Of a stretch of DNA of 64,000 nucleotides, positions 1 through 7,628 are shown in pieces. Location of the stretch: assembly GCA_017396365.1 (NCBI GenBank), contig JAFQMD010000028.1:1-64000 (forward strand), given 5' to 3'. Every line of letters starts with the position of its first letter. Position 1 is the first letter of the stretch. Source of the DNA: Clostridia bacterium. GTDB taxonomy: Bacteria > Bacillota > Clostridia > Christensenellales > Borkfalkiaceae. The position numbers and the translations under genes were made by a program. The notes beneath the pieces are model-generated. The model was not told the DNA's origin. It saw nothing but the letters and a program-made list of their open reading frames with translations, and made no database searches.

Positions 1-87
1 ACAAGTTTAGAAGAATACATAGCAATTGTTGAAGATTGGTTAGACTTTTACAATACTAAAAGATTAAAAAACAGGAAGAAAACTTAA
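1..87 (+). CDS. IS3-family transposase (OrfB), C-terminal fragment
   Basis: Frame 1 is open from the first base to a TAA at 85-87 and encodes 28 residues containing DWLDFYNTKRLK. This matches the conserved C-terminal end of the DDE integrase domain of IS3-family OrfB proteins, where a W.xFYNxxR-like motif follows the catalytic glutamate. The catalytic residues lie outside the window, so activity cannot be judged. The stop codon lies in the loop of the terminator hairpin at 71-98. Confidence 0.7.
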   Translation, partial: TSLEEYIAIVEDWLDFYNTKRLKNRKKT

Positions 88-111
88 TTCCTTCCTGTTT
101 GGCCTTTTTTT
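71..111 (+). terminator. Rho-independent terminator of the IS3 transposase
   Basis: Perfect 8-bp stem (71-78 with 91-98) with a 12-nt loop, followed by a T-rich run at 104-111. It overlaps the last codons and the stop of the transposase. Confidence 0.65.
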
Positions 112-160
112 ATCTGTGCACTTTTTGGGGTGCAGTTCAAACTGTCCAAGCCTTTTATTT

Positions 161-287
161 TTTTAAGCCTTATATACTTTGGTATACTGCGTTTCTGCTT
201 TAAAGTCTAAACTACGATGACCAAAAAGGTCTATCGTATCTTATCCTTTAAAGCGAGCCTTGTCTACCTCGCATCTAAGGCTTAAAA
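161..287. ncRNA. Unassigned multi-branched structured element
   Basis: The segment folds into nested stems: an 11-bp closing stem (161-171 with 277-287), a 5-bp hairpin (173-177/182-186, loop TTTG), a 9-bp stem (197-205/246-254) that encloses a 10-bp hairpin with one bulge (213-222/228-238, loop AAAAA), and a 5-bp hairpin (253-257/268-272). Such an arrangement is typical of a riboswitch or small structured RNA, but no conserved core of a known class was recognised on either strand. On the minus strand one frame from 288 to 163 is open except for a single TAA, so a decayed coding fragment is the main alternative. The strand is undecided. Confidence 0.35.
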
Positions 288-330
288 ATTTAATATTTAA
301 TGTTTGACCTAATAAAAACACATAAAAGAA

Positions 331-360
331 AAGACCGTTTTCGTTATTGAAAACGGTCTT
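331..360 (-). terminator. Hairpin terminator, probably the original one of the P-type ATPase gene
   Basis: Perfect 12-bp stem (331-342 with 349-360), 6-nt loop. A T-rich tract follows it on the minus strand only, so it terminates leftward transcription. The nearest leftward gene is the P-type ATPase ending at 1100, and the IS200 element sits between the two. Confidence 0.6.
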
Positions 361-429
361 TAAATTGTAGCCTTTAGCGAAAATTAACCACCACTTGAAG
401 TGGTGGTATAAAAATCTTTAGATAAAAGT

Positions 430-490
430 AATTCTCCTATGTTAAAATAGAGTGGGTTTGCCAACCACAAAATAAAAACATAGGAGAATT
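430..490 (+). promoter_or_regulatory. 5'UTR stem-loop sequestering the tnpA ribosome binding site
   Basis: A perfect 14-bp inverted repeat (430-443 with 477-490) puts the Shine-Dalgarno sequence TAGGAGA inside the 3' arm, just ahead of the tnpA ATG at 496. A smaller hairpin (452-468) sits in the loop. Translational repression by such a stem is established for IS200 of enterobacteria and keeps transposition very low. Confidence 0.75.
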
Positions 491-495
491 AGTTC

Positions 496-966
496 ATGAA
501 GAACACTAATAGTTTATCACATTCGAAGTGGGATTGCAAGTATCACATAGTGTTTGCTCCTAAATATAGGAGAAGAGAAATTTACGGTAAAATAAAAGCG
601 GATATAGGCAAGATTTTAAGAAAACTGTGTGAAGCGAAAAATGTAGAAATAATCGAAGGGAACGCTTGTCCAGATCATATACATTTGTATGTTAGTATTC
701 CGCCAAACGTAAATATAGCAGCGTTCATCGGGTATTTGAAAGGCAAAAGTTCATTGATGATTTTCGACCGACATGCAAATTTAAAGTATAAATATGGGAA
801 TAGACATTTTTGGTGTCGAGGGTATTACATAAGTACAGTCGGTCGAAATGAAAAGGTAATAGCAGAGTATGTAAAAAATCAAACACAAGAAGATATAGTG
901 TATGATCAAATGTCACTTAAGGAGTATATTGACCCGTTTACGGGAGACAAGAATACCAAGGCATAA
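496..966 (+). CDS. tnpA: IS200-family Y1 (HUH) transposase TnpA
   Basis: This 156-residue protein is a full-length Y1 transposase that catalyses single-strand transposition of IS200 elements. The HUH motif is His61-Ile-His63 in PDHIHLYVSIPP. The likely nucleophile is Tyr125 in AEYVKNQ, and the N-terminal SKWDCKYHIVFAPKYRR block is characteristic of the family. The start at 496 is placed by the AGGAGA binding site, which lies within the sequestering stem-loop. The frame is intact, so the copy may be active. A hairpin directly after the stop (970-991) probably ends the transcript. Confidence 0.92.
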   Translation: MKNTNSLSHSKWDCKYHIVFAPKYRRREIYGKIKADIGKILRKLCEAKNVEIIEGNACPDHIHLYVSIPPNVNIAAFIGYLKGKSSLMIFDRHANLKYKYGNRHFWCRGYYISTVGRNEKVIAEYVKNQTQEDIVYDQMSLKEYIDPFTGDKNTKA

Positions 967-969
967 AAA

Positions 970-991
970 GGCAGCCACTTCAGTGGCCGCC
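970..991 (+). terminator. Hairpin downstream of tnpA
   Basis: Ten-base arms (970-979 and 982-991) pair with one mismatch four bases after the tnpA stop. The T-tract is poor, so it may act as an element-end structure rather than a strong terminator. Confidence 0.45.
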
Positions 992-1099
992 TGAAAATTA
1001 TATGCGGTTGGCAAACTCATTCAGTACGTCTTAAGACGTTGCCAGTAACATGCCCTTGAAGGGCTGGAGCAAACCACCAGTTCAACTGGTGGTCATGAT

Positions 1100-3616
1100 T
1101 TAAATCTTATCGTCTTTTTTAACGAGTTTTGAATTGAAAAACTGTATTAGTTTTGTAAGCGCTTTTCCAAGCGTTAAGTCAAATTGAATTAAGCAAATCA
1201 AAACCACAGCGTACGGCCAAAGCGTAACTATATCCGTTTGAATATTAGGCAGTTTAAAAATGCTCATTCCAAAGAATAAAAGAAGAAGTATTGCGGCGGT
1301 TAAGAAAAATACTAAAAAGCCTCTGTAAAGGTTGTAAGGCTGACAAATTATGTGCATATACGAAAGACCGCCAAGCGTAAGCGCCGCAACCATAAAGGTG
1401 TTTTTCATCTCTGTTGGAAGTTCGGGAGTCGTAACGTGTTTTGCAAGCAGTTCGTAAACGAGAATATTTAAAATCAATATACATGCGCCCGGAATTGCGT
1501 GCGAGAATATGTATCCTACGAATTTTCCACTTACTTTGTTATGGTTAGATTCCATTGACAAAGCAAACGAGCCTATACCTATTACCATAAGTTCAAGCAT
1601 AGTCATCATTGAACTTGTAAACGGGAACAACTCTTTTCTTAAAATTGAAATAATAGCAAACGTCGTTGTAAACAGCGTTTTCATAAGGAAAAGAGCAGAC
1701 GACTTTTGAATATTGTTAATAACCCTTCTTCCTTCGCCAACGACGAGCGGAACTGAGTCAAAATTGTTGTCCATCAAAACTATGTGGGCAATGCTCTTAG
1801 TAGCGTCGCTACCTGCGGCAACGGTAATAGAGCAGTCGGCTTCTTTCATTGCTAAGATATCGTTTACGCCGTCACCAGTCATTGCAACGGTATGCCCAGC
1901 AGACTTCATTGACTGAATTAAAAGGGCTTTTTGCTCGGGGGAAACACGTCCGAAAACGTTGTATTTGTTAGCAATACTTCTAACTTCTTCGTCGCTCATT
2001 CCTTCCAAACTTACGTATTTGTCCGCGCCTTCAACGCCCGCTCTACGCGCAACTTCTGAAACTGTAAGCGGGTTATCTCCCGAAATTACCTTTACCGTAA
2101 CGTTATTTTGCTTAAACCAGTCAATGGTTTTAATTGCTTCTCGGCGAATATTGTCGCTTAAAGTGATAAGCGCAAAAGGTTTCATATCGCTTGGAATAGA
2201 GTCCTTATTGATTTCCTTATCCGAATGCGCCAAAATTAAAACTCTTTGACCGAGTGAAGTGTAGTTGTTAATTTGGTTTTGAAGAGACGTCGAAACGTTT
2301 TTCTTACCTAAAACGAATTCAGGCGCGCCGAGCGCAAACGTTCCTGCGTTTTTATTATTAAGTAAGAAACTTACTGCTGAATACTTTCTATCTGAAGAAA
2401 ACGGAATAGTTTTAGACGCAACCATTTTATTTTCAGATCCGAAATAAGTTCTGAGCGCTTGGGCAGTTTGGTTGTTGTCGTTAAGCGCGTATTGCATAGA
2501 CGCAATTACGTCGCTAATCGGTACTGGGAAATCGCCGTTAAATATTACACAGTTTGCAACTTTCATCTTGCCGTCGGTAATAGTTCCCGTTTTGTCAAGA
2601 CATAAAACGTCAACTCTTGCAAGCATTTCAAGTGAAAACATATCTTGAACTGAAGTATTTCTACTTGCAAGTCGTAAAACGCCGACTGCGAGCGCTAAGG
2701 TCGTTAAAAGGAACATTCCCGCAGGAATCATACCTATAATAACCGCAGCGGTCTTTGTAACAATCTCTCTAACGCCGTCGCCAGTCAACTTTCCATCTAT
2801 AACGAATTGAATACCTGCGTCGTTAACTGGGTTTCTAAATACGTTGTTATAGTTTGTGATAAACGTTCCTATACTTATAGGAATAATCAAGATACCGATT
2901 ATTTTGATTATCCAACGGAGCGTAGTCATTATTTCTGACTTCGGCTTTTTGAATTTCCTTGCTTTAGAAGAAAGTTTTTGAATATATCTCTCTTCGCCAA
3001 CCGAATCGGTTACGGCAAGAGCAGAACCGCTTACTACGAAACTTCCCGATAAAATCTTATCGCCTGCGTTTTTCTTAACGGGAACTGATTCGCCCGTAAG
3101 CATCGACTCGTTTACTTCAATAGTTCCGCTAAGCACAGTTCCGTCGATTGAAATTTGATTGCCTATTGAAAAACTTACTATATCGTCTAAAACGATATCT
3201 GTAACAGGCATATCAATTAGCTTTCCGCCACGGAGCACTTTTGCAGTAGGTTCGTTTAAAATCGACAGTTTTTCTATTGATTTTTTTGCCCTAATTTCTT
3301 GGAAAATACTAATCGAAAGGTTTGCCGCGTAAATTATAACGAAGAAATAATTTGCGCCGAACGGCTCGCCAACGACGATTAACGCTACTAAACATAATAG
3401 ACACAAGAAGTTGAAAAAGGTGAGCAAATTAGAGCAAATAATCTTTGCTACCGAACGAGATGAGTTGTTGCTTCTTGCGTTGATTTGATTTTGTGAAACT
3501 CTGGTTGCAACCTGATCGGCGGACAAGCCGTTTTGAGCGTCAGGGGTAAATCTTTGCTCGGGCGGTACTGGCACGGGAGCAGTCGTCTTTTTATTTTTTG
3601 AATTTTTGTTAAACAT
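1100..3616 (-). CDS. Cation-translocating P-type ATPase
   Basis: An 838-residue membrane pump that couples ATP hydrolysis to cation transport. All catalytic signatures are present: TGES in the actuator domain (174-177), the phosphorylation motif DKTGT with Asp341, a GAPE segment of the nucleotide domain (about 430), SGDNP (about 512) and GDGVND (581-586). The membrane helix before the phosphorylation domain carries IPAG (about 297-300), as in CtpE-like calcium or broad-specificity pumps and unlike the CPC of heavy-metal pumps. The ion cannot be fixed from sequence. There is no N-terminal metal-binding domain. The start lacks a clear Shine-Dalgarno sequence. IS200 has inserted just behind the stop. 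Confidence 0.9.
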   Translation of the reverse strand: MFNKNSKNKKTTAPVPVPPEQRFTPDAQNGLSADQVATRVSQNQINARSNNSSRSVAKIICSNLLTFFNFLCLLCLVALIVVGEPFGANYFFVIIYAANLSISIFQEIRAKKSIEKLSILNEPTAKVLRGGKLIDMPVTDIVLDDIVSFSIGNQISIDGTVLSGTIEVNESMLTGESVPVKKNAGDKILSGSFVVSGSALAVTDSVGEERYIQKLSSKARKFKKPKSEIMTTLRWIIKIIGILIIPISIGTFITNYNNVFRNPVNDAGIQFVIDGKLTGDGVREIVTKTAAVIIGMIPAGMFLLTTLALAVGVLRLASRNTSVQDMFSLEMLARVDVLCLDKTGTITDGKMKVANCVIFNGDFPVPISDVIASMQYALNDNNQTAQALRTYFGSENKMVASKTIPFSSDRKYSAVSFLLNNKNAGTFALGAPEFVLGKKNVSTSLQNQINNYTSLGQRVLILAHSDKEINKDSIPSDMKPFALITLSDNIRREAIKTIDWFKQNNVTVKVISGDNPLTVSEVARRAGVEGADKYVSLEGMSDEEVRSIANKYNVFGRVSPEQKALLIQSMKSAGHTVAMTGDGVNDILAMKEADCSITVAAGSDATKSIAHIVLMDNNFDSVPLVVGEGRRVINNIQKSSALFLMKTLFTTTFAIISILRKELFPFTSSMMTMLELMVIGIGSFALSMESNHNKVSGKFVGYIFSHAIPGACILILNILVYELLAKHVTTPELPTEMKNTFMVAALTLGGLSYMHIICQPYNLYRGFLVFFLTAAILLLLFFGMSIFKLPNIQTDIVTLWPYAVVLICLIQFDLTLGKALTKLIQFFNSKLVKKDDKI

Positions 3617-3695
3617 TTTAAGCGTTTAAACGAAAAAATATTCGTTTATTTTTCCTTGTAAGTTAATTGCAATGCTTTTTTGCATATACGAATTT

Positions 3696-3724
3696 ATTAT
3701 ATCACATATAAATAAAAAAAACAA
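3696..3724 (-). promoter_or_regulatory. Promoter of the P-type ATPase gene
   Basis: On the minus strand TTGTTT (3719-3724) and a perfect TATAAT (3696-3701) are separated by 17 bp. The predicted leader is about 75 nt. It contains a small inverted repeat (AAACGA/TCGTTT, 3631-3650) close to the start codon. Confidence 0.6.
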
Positions 3725-3772
3725 ACGATATAATTTAATTTTATAAAACAAACGCAATAAACTTATAATAAA

Positions 3773-3801
3773 TTGACAAAAAACGGCATATTTGCTAAAA
3801 T
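3773..3801 (+). promoter_or_regulatory. Promoter of the M29 aminopeptidase gene
   Basis: Perfect -35 TTGACA (3773-3778), 17-bp spacer, -10 TAAAAT (3796-3801). A short leader follows, with AAAGGAG ahead of the ATG at 3820. Confidence 0.75.
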
Positions 3802-3819
3802 CAAATAAAGGAGTATTTT

Positions 3820-5052
3820 ATGACAAAAAAACAATTAAATTTATATGCCGAATTGCTTGTAAAAATCGGCGTAAATCTTCAAAAAGGCGAGATGCTCGTC
3901 ATCTCTGCGCCGATTAGCGCTGTTGACCTTGTTAAAGCGACCGTAAAATGCGCTTATAAACACGGCGCGGAAAACGTTAACGTCTTGTGGAACGACGACG
4001 AAATTTCAAAACTCGGCTATAAATATCGCTCTAAAAAGAGTTTAGCCGAAGTTCCAGATTGGATTGTCGAGCAAAGAGAATATTTTATTGATAAAAAAAT
4101 TGTGTATTTGGGCATTTCTTCAAACGACCCCGAAGCCTTAAAGGGTATAAATCCCGAAAAGTTGGCAATATCAAGAAGAGCGTCGGGAAAAGCGCTTAAA
4201 AAATTCCACGATTATACTAGTTCAAACAAAATAAGATGGGCGCTCGGCGCGTATCCAAATAAGGCGTGGGCTAAAAAAATGTTTCCAAATCTCTCTCCAA
4301 AGCAAGCGATGGACAAACTTTGGGAATATATTATGAAATCGGTTAGACTTGACACGGAAAACCCTGTTTTAGAGTGGGAAAAACATCAAGAAAGAATATT
4401 AAATCGTTGTAAAATATTAAACGACGCTAAAATTGATTCGTTTACCTATAAAAATTCACTTGGAACTGAACTTACTGTCGGCATGCCTAAGGGATACATT
4501 TTCTGCGGTGGGGCGGAAAACGGCGCTTTAGACGGTATTGCTTTTACGGCAAATCTCCCAACCGAAGAAGTTTTTTCTTGTCCCGATAGAAATAGGGTAA
4601 ACGGCAAAGTTTATTCAAGTATGCCACTTTGTGTAAACAGCGCTATCGTAAACGACTTTGGTTTTGAGTTTAAAGACGGTAGAATTGTTGATTTTTGGGC
4701 AAAAGAAGGTTATGAAAACCTTAAAAATATCGTCGAAACTGACGACGGCTCGCACTATTTAGGCGAAATTGCGCTCGTAGGCTACAATTCGCCGATAAGA
4801 AATTTAAACACTTTATTTTATAAGACGCTTTTTGACGAAAATGCAAGTTGCCACTTTGCAATCGGCGCTTGCTATCCTACTTGCGTTGAAGGTGGTGGGG
4901 ATATGTCAACCGAAGAACTTTTACAAAAAGGACTTAACGACTCTCTCGAACACGTAGATTTTATGATAGGAACTGCCGATTTAACTATAACTGCAAAAAC
5001 CGTTGATGGAAACGAGTTGAAAGTTTTTGAAAACGGAGACTGGGTGTTTTAA
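3820..5052 (+). CDS. M29-family metallo-aminopeptidase (AmpS/AmpT type)
   Basis: This 410-residue cytoplasmic protein matches the thermophilic-aminopeptidase family M29, dimeric cobalt/zinc exopeptidases that trim N-terminal residues from peptides. The N-terminal half has the family's Rossmann-like fold. The C-terminal half carries the metal-site region, including GEIALVGYNSPI, FYKTLFDENASCHFAIGACY and the terminal HVDFMIGTADLTI block, which supply the Glu, His and Asp ligands. Length is normal for the family. It starts with a strong AAAGGAG site, and the next gene follows after 9 nt, so the two are probably co-transcribed. Confidence 0.9.
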   Translation: MTKKQLNLYAELLVKIGVNLQKGEMLVISAPISAVDLVKATVKCAYKHGAENVNVLWNDDEISKLGYKYRSKKSLAEVPDWIVEQREYFIDKKIVYLGISSNDPEALKGINPEKLAISRRASGKALKKFHDYTSSNKIRWALGAYPNKAWAKKMFPNLSPKQAMDKLWEYIMKSVRLDTENPVLEWEKHQERILNRCKILNDAKIDSFTYKNSLGTELTVGMPKGYIFCGGAENGALDGIAFTANLPTEEVFSCPDRNRVNGKVYSSMPLCVNSAIVNDFGFEFKDGRIVDFWAKEGYENLKNIVETDDGSHYLGEIALVGYNSPIRNLNTLFYKTLFDENASCHFAIGACYPTCVEGGGDMSTEELLQKGLNDSLEHVDFMIGTADLTITAKTVDGNELKVFENGDWVF

Positions 5053-5061
5053 GGAGTAAAA

Positions 5062-6711
5062 ATGGATAAGATTAGAGAAATATCATATAAAATTAACAAC
5101 TTAAATTCAGTTAAAGAGCCCGTTTTAAAGGCTTTTGAAGAAGATTTTTCTAACGTTAAAGGCGTTTTAGGCGTTAAATTTGACTTTGATAACTCAAAAA
5201 TCACCTACGCAATCGACGAGTGGACGAGTGATTACGACGTTTTGTGCAAACTCAACGAAATTTGCGGTGACAAAGGGCTTGATTTATCTTTTGATGACGA
5301 CGAGTCGGAAAATGAAGAAGAAATTGATAGTCAAGAAAAATCGGATGGCGACAAAACTCAAGAGATAGAAGAAACCGAAGAAGACTTATCAAAAATTCAA
5401 GAAGGCGACGAATTTGATGAAAAAGAAGAAAAAGTTAAGGGTAAGTTGAGTAAAGCCGATTTTATTGAAAAAGCAATAATTTTTGGACTTGCGCTTTTAG
5501 TAACTTTTGTTGGAATTTTTGTAAACGGCGCTATAAAGCCTTGGATTTTAATGATTGCCTTTACTTTGGCGTCTTATGAAACTTTATACGACGTAGTAGT
5601 AAAAATTGCAGTAAAAGAATACTTTTTAGACGAAGTTTTAACGTTTGCAGGCGCTCTATTGTTTATGTATTTAGGTTACACCGAACTTTCTGCAACGATA
5701 ATGATTTTATATAGCGGAATTTCGTTTATAAAAGTTTTATCAACTCACAATAACGCTTTAAAATTAGAGAAGTTAAAACTTGAAGAAGAAAGTTCAGAAG
5801 ACGAAAATCTTAAACAAGAACTTGCAAAAAAAATAGAGTATTTTGAAAGTAAGGATAAAATTTGCGATTTAAAAAGTTTAAAATTATATTCAAATAAATT
5901 AAAATTTAGCATTGCTTTTGTCGTTTTAGCAGTTTTAACCGTATTTGTTCCACCGCTTTTTTCAATCAAAACTTACTGGACAACGCTCAGCGACAAGTGG
6001 CTGTATCTCGGCGCGACCGTTTTAACTCTTTCGAGTTTAGGGGAATATTTTTTCAGTTGTTTCAGTTGCGCAAAATTTTCGCTTTTTACTGCAAATGAAA
6101 ACGGCGTTCAAATTAACGACTACGACAAGTTTATTTCTTTTGCTAAAATAAATAAGTTAAGTTTTGAAATCGACGGCGTTTTGTTAAATGAGGACGGCAA
6201 CGTAAAAAATGATTTAGACGGAGCGCTTAAAGAGTTAAAATACGACTTAAACGTAACTTCTGAAATACTTTCTTCACAAAAGTCGGATAAGGTTTCGCAA
6301 GTTAAAAAAGGCTACGAATTTAACGGCGCAATAGCAGGCGCGTCGGATAAATACAAGGTAGAGCACGTTGAAAAAACGGATTCAATTTACGTGTCAAACG
6401 GAGATTTAGATAAAGACGTTTTAAGTAAAACTAAAAAGGCGATTGCCTTTAATTCGTTAGGCGACGTAACTGTGTTAGACGGGCAAGTAAAGCGAGTTCC
6501 GTTTATCATAAAACTTTCAAAAAGAACAGATAAAATCTTAAATTTTAATAAGTTTTTCACTTTAATTTTCAAAGTCTTATTCATTTTAATTTCATTAGTT
6601 TTAACGATATTCACTTCGTTTAAATACGGCTACGTTTTATACGGCTTAGACGCGTTTATTAGAATTATAGTATTGCTAAACTCTGAAAGAAATTCTCAAG
6701 AAGTTGTATAA
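5062..6711 (+). CDS. Degenerate P1B-type ATPase-like membrane protein (pseudoenzyme)
   Basis: 549 residues, not a working ATPase. Residues 1-80 look like a ferredoxin-like heavy-metal-associated domain without its CxxC. Residues 80-130 are a very acidic linker. The rest follows the layout of a heavy-metal P-type ATPase: paired helices around 135-228, helices around 280-330, then a segment where CPC should be (SCFSC, 332-336), one where DKTGT should be (EIDGV, 369-373), one where GDGxND should be (NGDLDKD, 446-452), and the post-catalytic KLSKRTDKILNFNKF leading to two last helices. The actuator domain is replaced by a charged helix (230-275) and the nucleotide domain is drastically shortened. 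It may be a metal sensor or assembly partner. Homology is inferred by eye. Confidence 0.6.
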   Translation: MDKIREISYKINNLNSVKEPVLKAFEEDFSNVKGVLGVKFDFDNSKITYAIDEWTSDYDVLCKLNEICGDKGLDLSFDDDESENEEEIDSQEKSDGDKTQEIEETEEDLSKIQEGDEFDEKEEKVKGKLSKADFIEKAIIFGLALLVTFVGIFVNGAIKPWILMIAFTLASYETLYDVVVKIAVKEYFLDEVLTFAGALLFMYLGYTELSATIMILYSGISFIKVLSTHNNALKLEKLKLEEESSEDENLKQELAKKIEYFESKDKICDLKSLKLYSNKLKFSIAFVVLAVLTVFVPPLFSIKTYWTTLSDKWLYLGATVLTLSSLGEYFFSCFSCAKFSLFTANENGVQINDYDKFISFAKINKLSFEIDGVLLNEDGNVKNDLDGALKELKYDLNVTSEILSSQKSDKVSQVKKGYEFNGAIAGASDKYKVEHVEKTDSIYVSNGDLDKDVLSKTKKAIAFNSLGDVTVLDGQVKRVPFIIKLSKRTDKILNFNKFFTLIFKVLFILISLVLTIFTSFKYGYVLYGLDAFIRIIVLLNSERNSQEVV

Positions 6712-6726
6712 ATAGTAATTAGACTA

Positions 6727-6763
6727 AAAGGGGCGAACGCTTTTTTAAAGCGTTCGCCCCTTT
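6727..6763. terminator. Bidirectional terminator between convergent genes
   Basis: A 15-bp stem (6727-6741 with 6749-6763) with A and T tracts at its ends. It serves both the rightward membrane-protein gene and the leftward trmO. Confidence 0.85.
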
Positions 6764-6765
6764 AA

Positions 6766-7437
6766 TCATTTTATCAATTTTAAAATATTAGCCGTTTTAC
6801 CTGAAACCGTAAACCAAACTTCAAAATCGTCAAATTTCATTTTATAAATTCTATTTTCGTCATTTTGATAAGACGGGCGCGGATCGTCTTCTATGCAAGA
6901 AACGATTGCCGTTTTTATATCGTCGTCAATATTCTCAAAAATTTCGTCTTTAAAAGTTACGTCAAGCCTATGTTCAACGTTAGAGTATCCGACTTTTGCG
7001 TCGCTGTGCACGTCGGATAAAAGATATGGTTTTACGTCGTAGATAGGCGTTTCGTTTAAAATGTCAACGCCGTCAACAATCAAAACCGTACCAAACTCCG
7101 CAGTTTTTTCAACTTTTAAAAGTTTTACAGACGAAAGCCCCAAATTGTTAGGTCTAAAAGGCGAGCGACTTGCAAACACGCCGACTCGCTTATTTCCACC
7201 AAGTCTCGGTGGTCTAATCGTTGGAGAAAAACAATCTCTATGGTTTAGTGAAAAATCAAAAATAAGCCATAGGTGAGAGAATTCTTCAATACCGCGCAAT
7301 GCGTCGTCGTTTCTAAATTCAGGCTCAAAAACTATTTTACCTATTAGGTTTTTTCCACGTCCACTTTGTCTTGGTATTCCAAATTTTTCTTTGAAAGACG
7401 TATAAATCGTTGCAATTTTCTTTATTTCCATAGACAT
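6766..7437 (-). CDS. trmO: tRNA (N6-threonylcarbamoyladenosine-37) methyltransferase TrmO
   Basis: A 223-residue protein of the TsaA/YaeB (UPF0066) family, which transfers a methyl group from SAM to t6A37 of tRNAs decoding ACN codons. It shows the family blocks HLWLIFDFS, the SAM-binding stretch RPPRLGGNKRVGVFASRSP, SPFRPNNLGLS, and a C-terminal DPRPSY segment. The gene is monocistronic and convergent with the upstream membrane-protein gene. Two in-frame ATGs occur (7437 and 7431); the second lies 6 nt after a TATAAT on the minus strand, but no good -35 box is visible. I keep the longer form. Confidence 0.88.
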   Translation of the reverse strand: MSMEIKKIATIYTSFKEKFGIPRQSGRGKNLIGKIVFEPEFRNDDALRGIEEFSHLWLIFDFSLNHRDCFSPTIRPPRLGGNKRVGVFASRSPFRPNNLGLSSVKLLKVEKTAEFGTVLIVDGVDILNETPIYDVKPYLLSDVHSDAKVGYSNVEHRLDVTFKDEIFENIDDDIKTAIVSCIEDDPRPSYQNDENRIYKMKFDDFEVWFTVSGKTANILKLIK

Positions 7438-7494
7438 ATTATATATAAAATTAAGGTTAAAATCTACTGTTTTTGCCTAAATTTTTATTTTTGG

Positions 7495-7523
7495 GTTTAA
7501 CGATTTAAAAATTTGACATAATA
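7495..7523 (+). promoter_or_regulatory. Candidate sigma-G-type promoter of the spoVA block
   Basis: GTTTA (7495-7499) and CATAATA (7517-7523) are spaced by 17 bp. They fit the forespore sigma-G pattern GHATR-N17/18-CATWHTA with one mismatch in the -35. spoVA operons are known sigma-G targets. No sigma-A pair of comparable quality lies here. Confidence 0.45.
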
Positions 7524-7529
7524 AAATAT

Positions 7530-7628
7530 ATGAAACCTTACGAACCGTGGAAAACAATTTCAGATAAGCAAGACTGTATTTATAAAAAACCTAAGGAGCA
7601 AGTTAGAAATGAACGCAAAAAACAGTAA
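7530..7628 (+). CDS. Possible 32-residue leader peptide or microprotein ahead of spoVAC
   Basis: An ATG at 7530, only 6 nt after the candidate sigma-G -10 box, opens a 32-codon frame that ends at 7626-7628, 20 bases inside spoVAC. The peptide is very basic with a lysine-rich C-terminal half (begins MKPYEPWKTI) and one cysteine. The spoVAC ribosome binding site AAGGAG lies inside this frame, so its translation would be coupled to spoVAC. I recognise no family. It could also be an untranslated leader that is open by chance. Confidence 0.35.
   Translation: MKPYEPWKTISDKQDCIYKKPKEQVRNERKKQ

Larger units (their letters stand above)
1..139 (+). mobile_element. IS3-family element, right end only
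   Basis: Only the right end of the element lies in the window. It contains the last codons of the transposase, a terminator hairpin, and at 120-139 a terminal sequence reading ACTTTTTGGGG followed by TGCAGTTCA. That is the inward complement of the TGAACTGCACCCC-type ends typical of IS150-group IS3 elements. No left end or target duplication can be checked because the window starts inside the element. Confidence 0.7.
383..1096 (+). mobile_element. IS200-type element (IS200/IS605 family), apparently complete
   Basis: A single tnpA gene lies between two imperfect palindromic end hairpins: 387-407 (ACCACCACT arms) on the left and 1073-1093 (ACCACCAGT arms) on the right. These are the subterminal structures recognised by Y1 transposases. 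Further hairpins lie in the right end, around 1025-1040 and 1051-1064. No terminal inverted repeat or target duplication is seen, as expected for this family. No tnpB is present. The right end lies within a few bases of the stop codon of the minus-strand ATPase gene. Exact cleavage sites were not determined. Confidence 0.85.

Noticed and set aside
161-287. tRNA or tmRNA reading of the structured element
   Set aside because: The closing stem invites this, but there is no T-loop TTCGA, no anticodon arm of the right size and no CCA-type end, and the stems do not fit the cloverleaf spacing.
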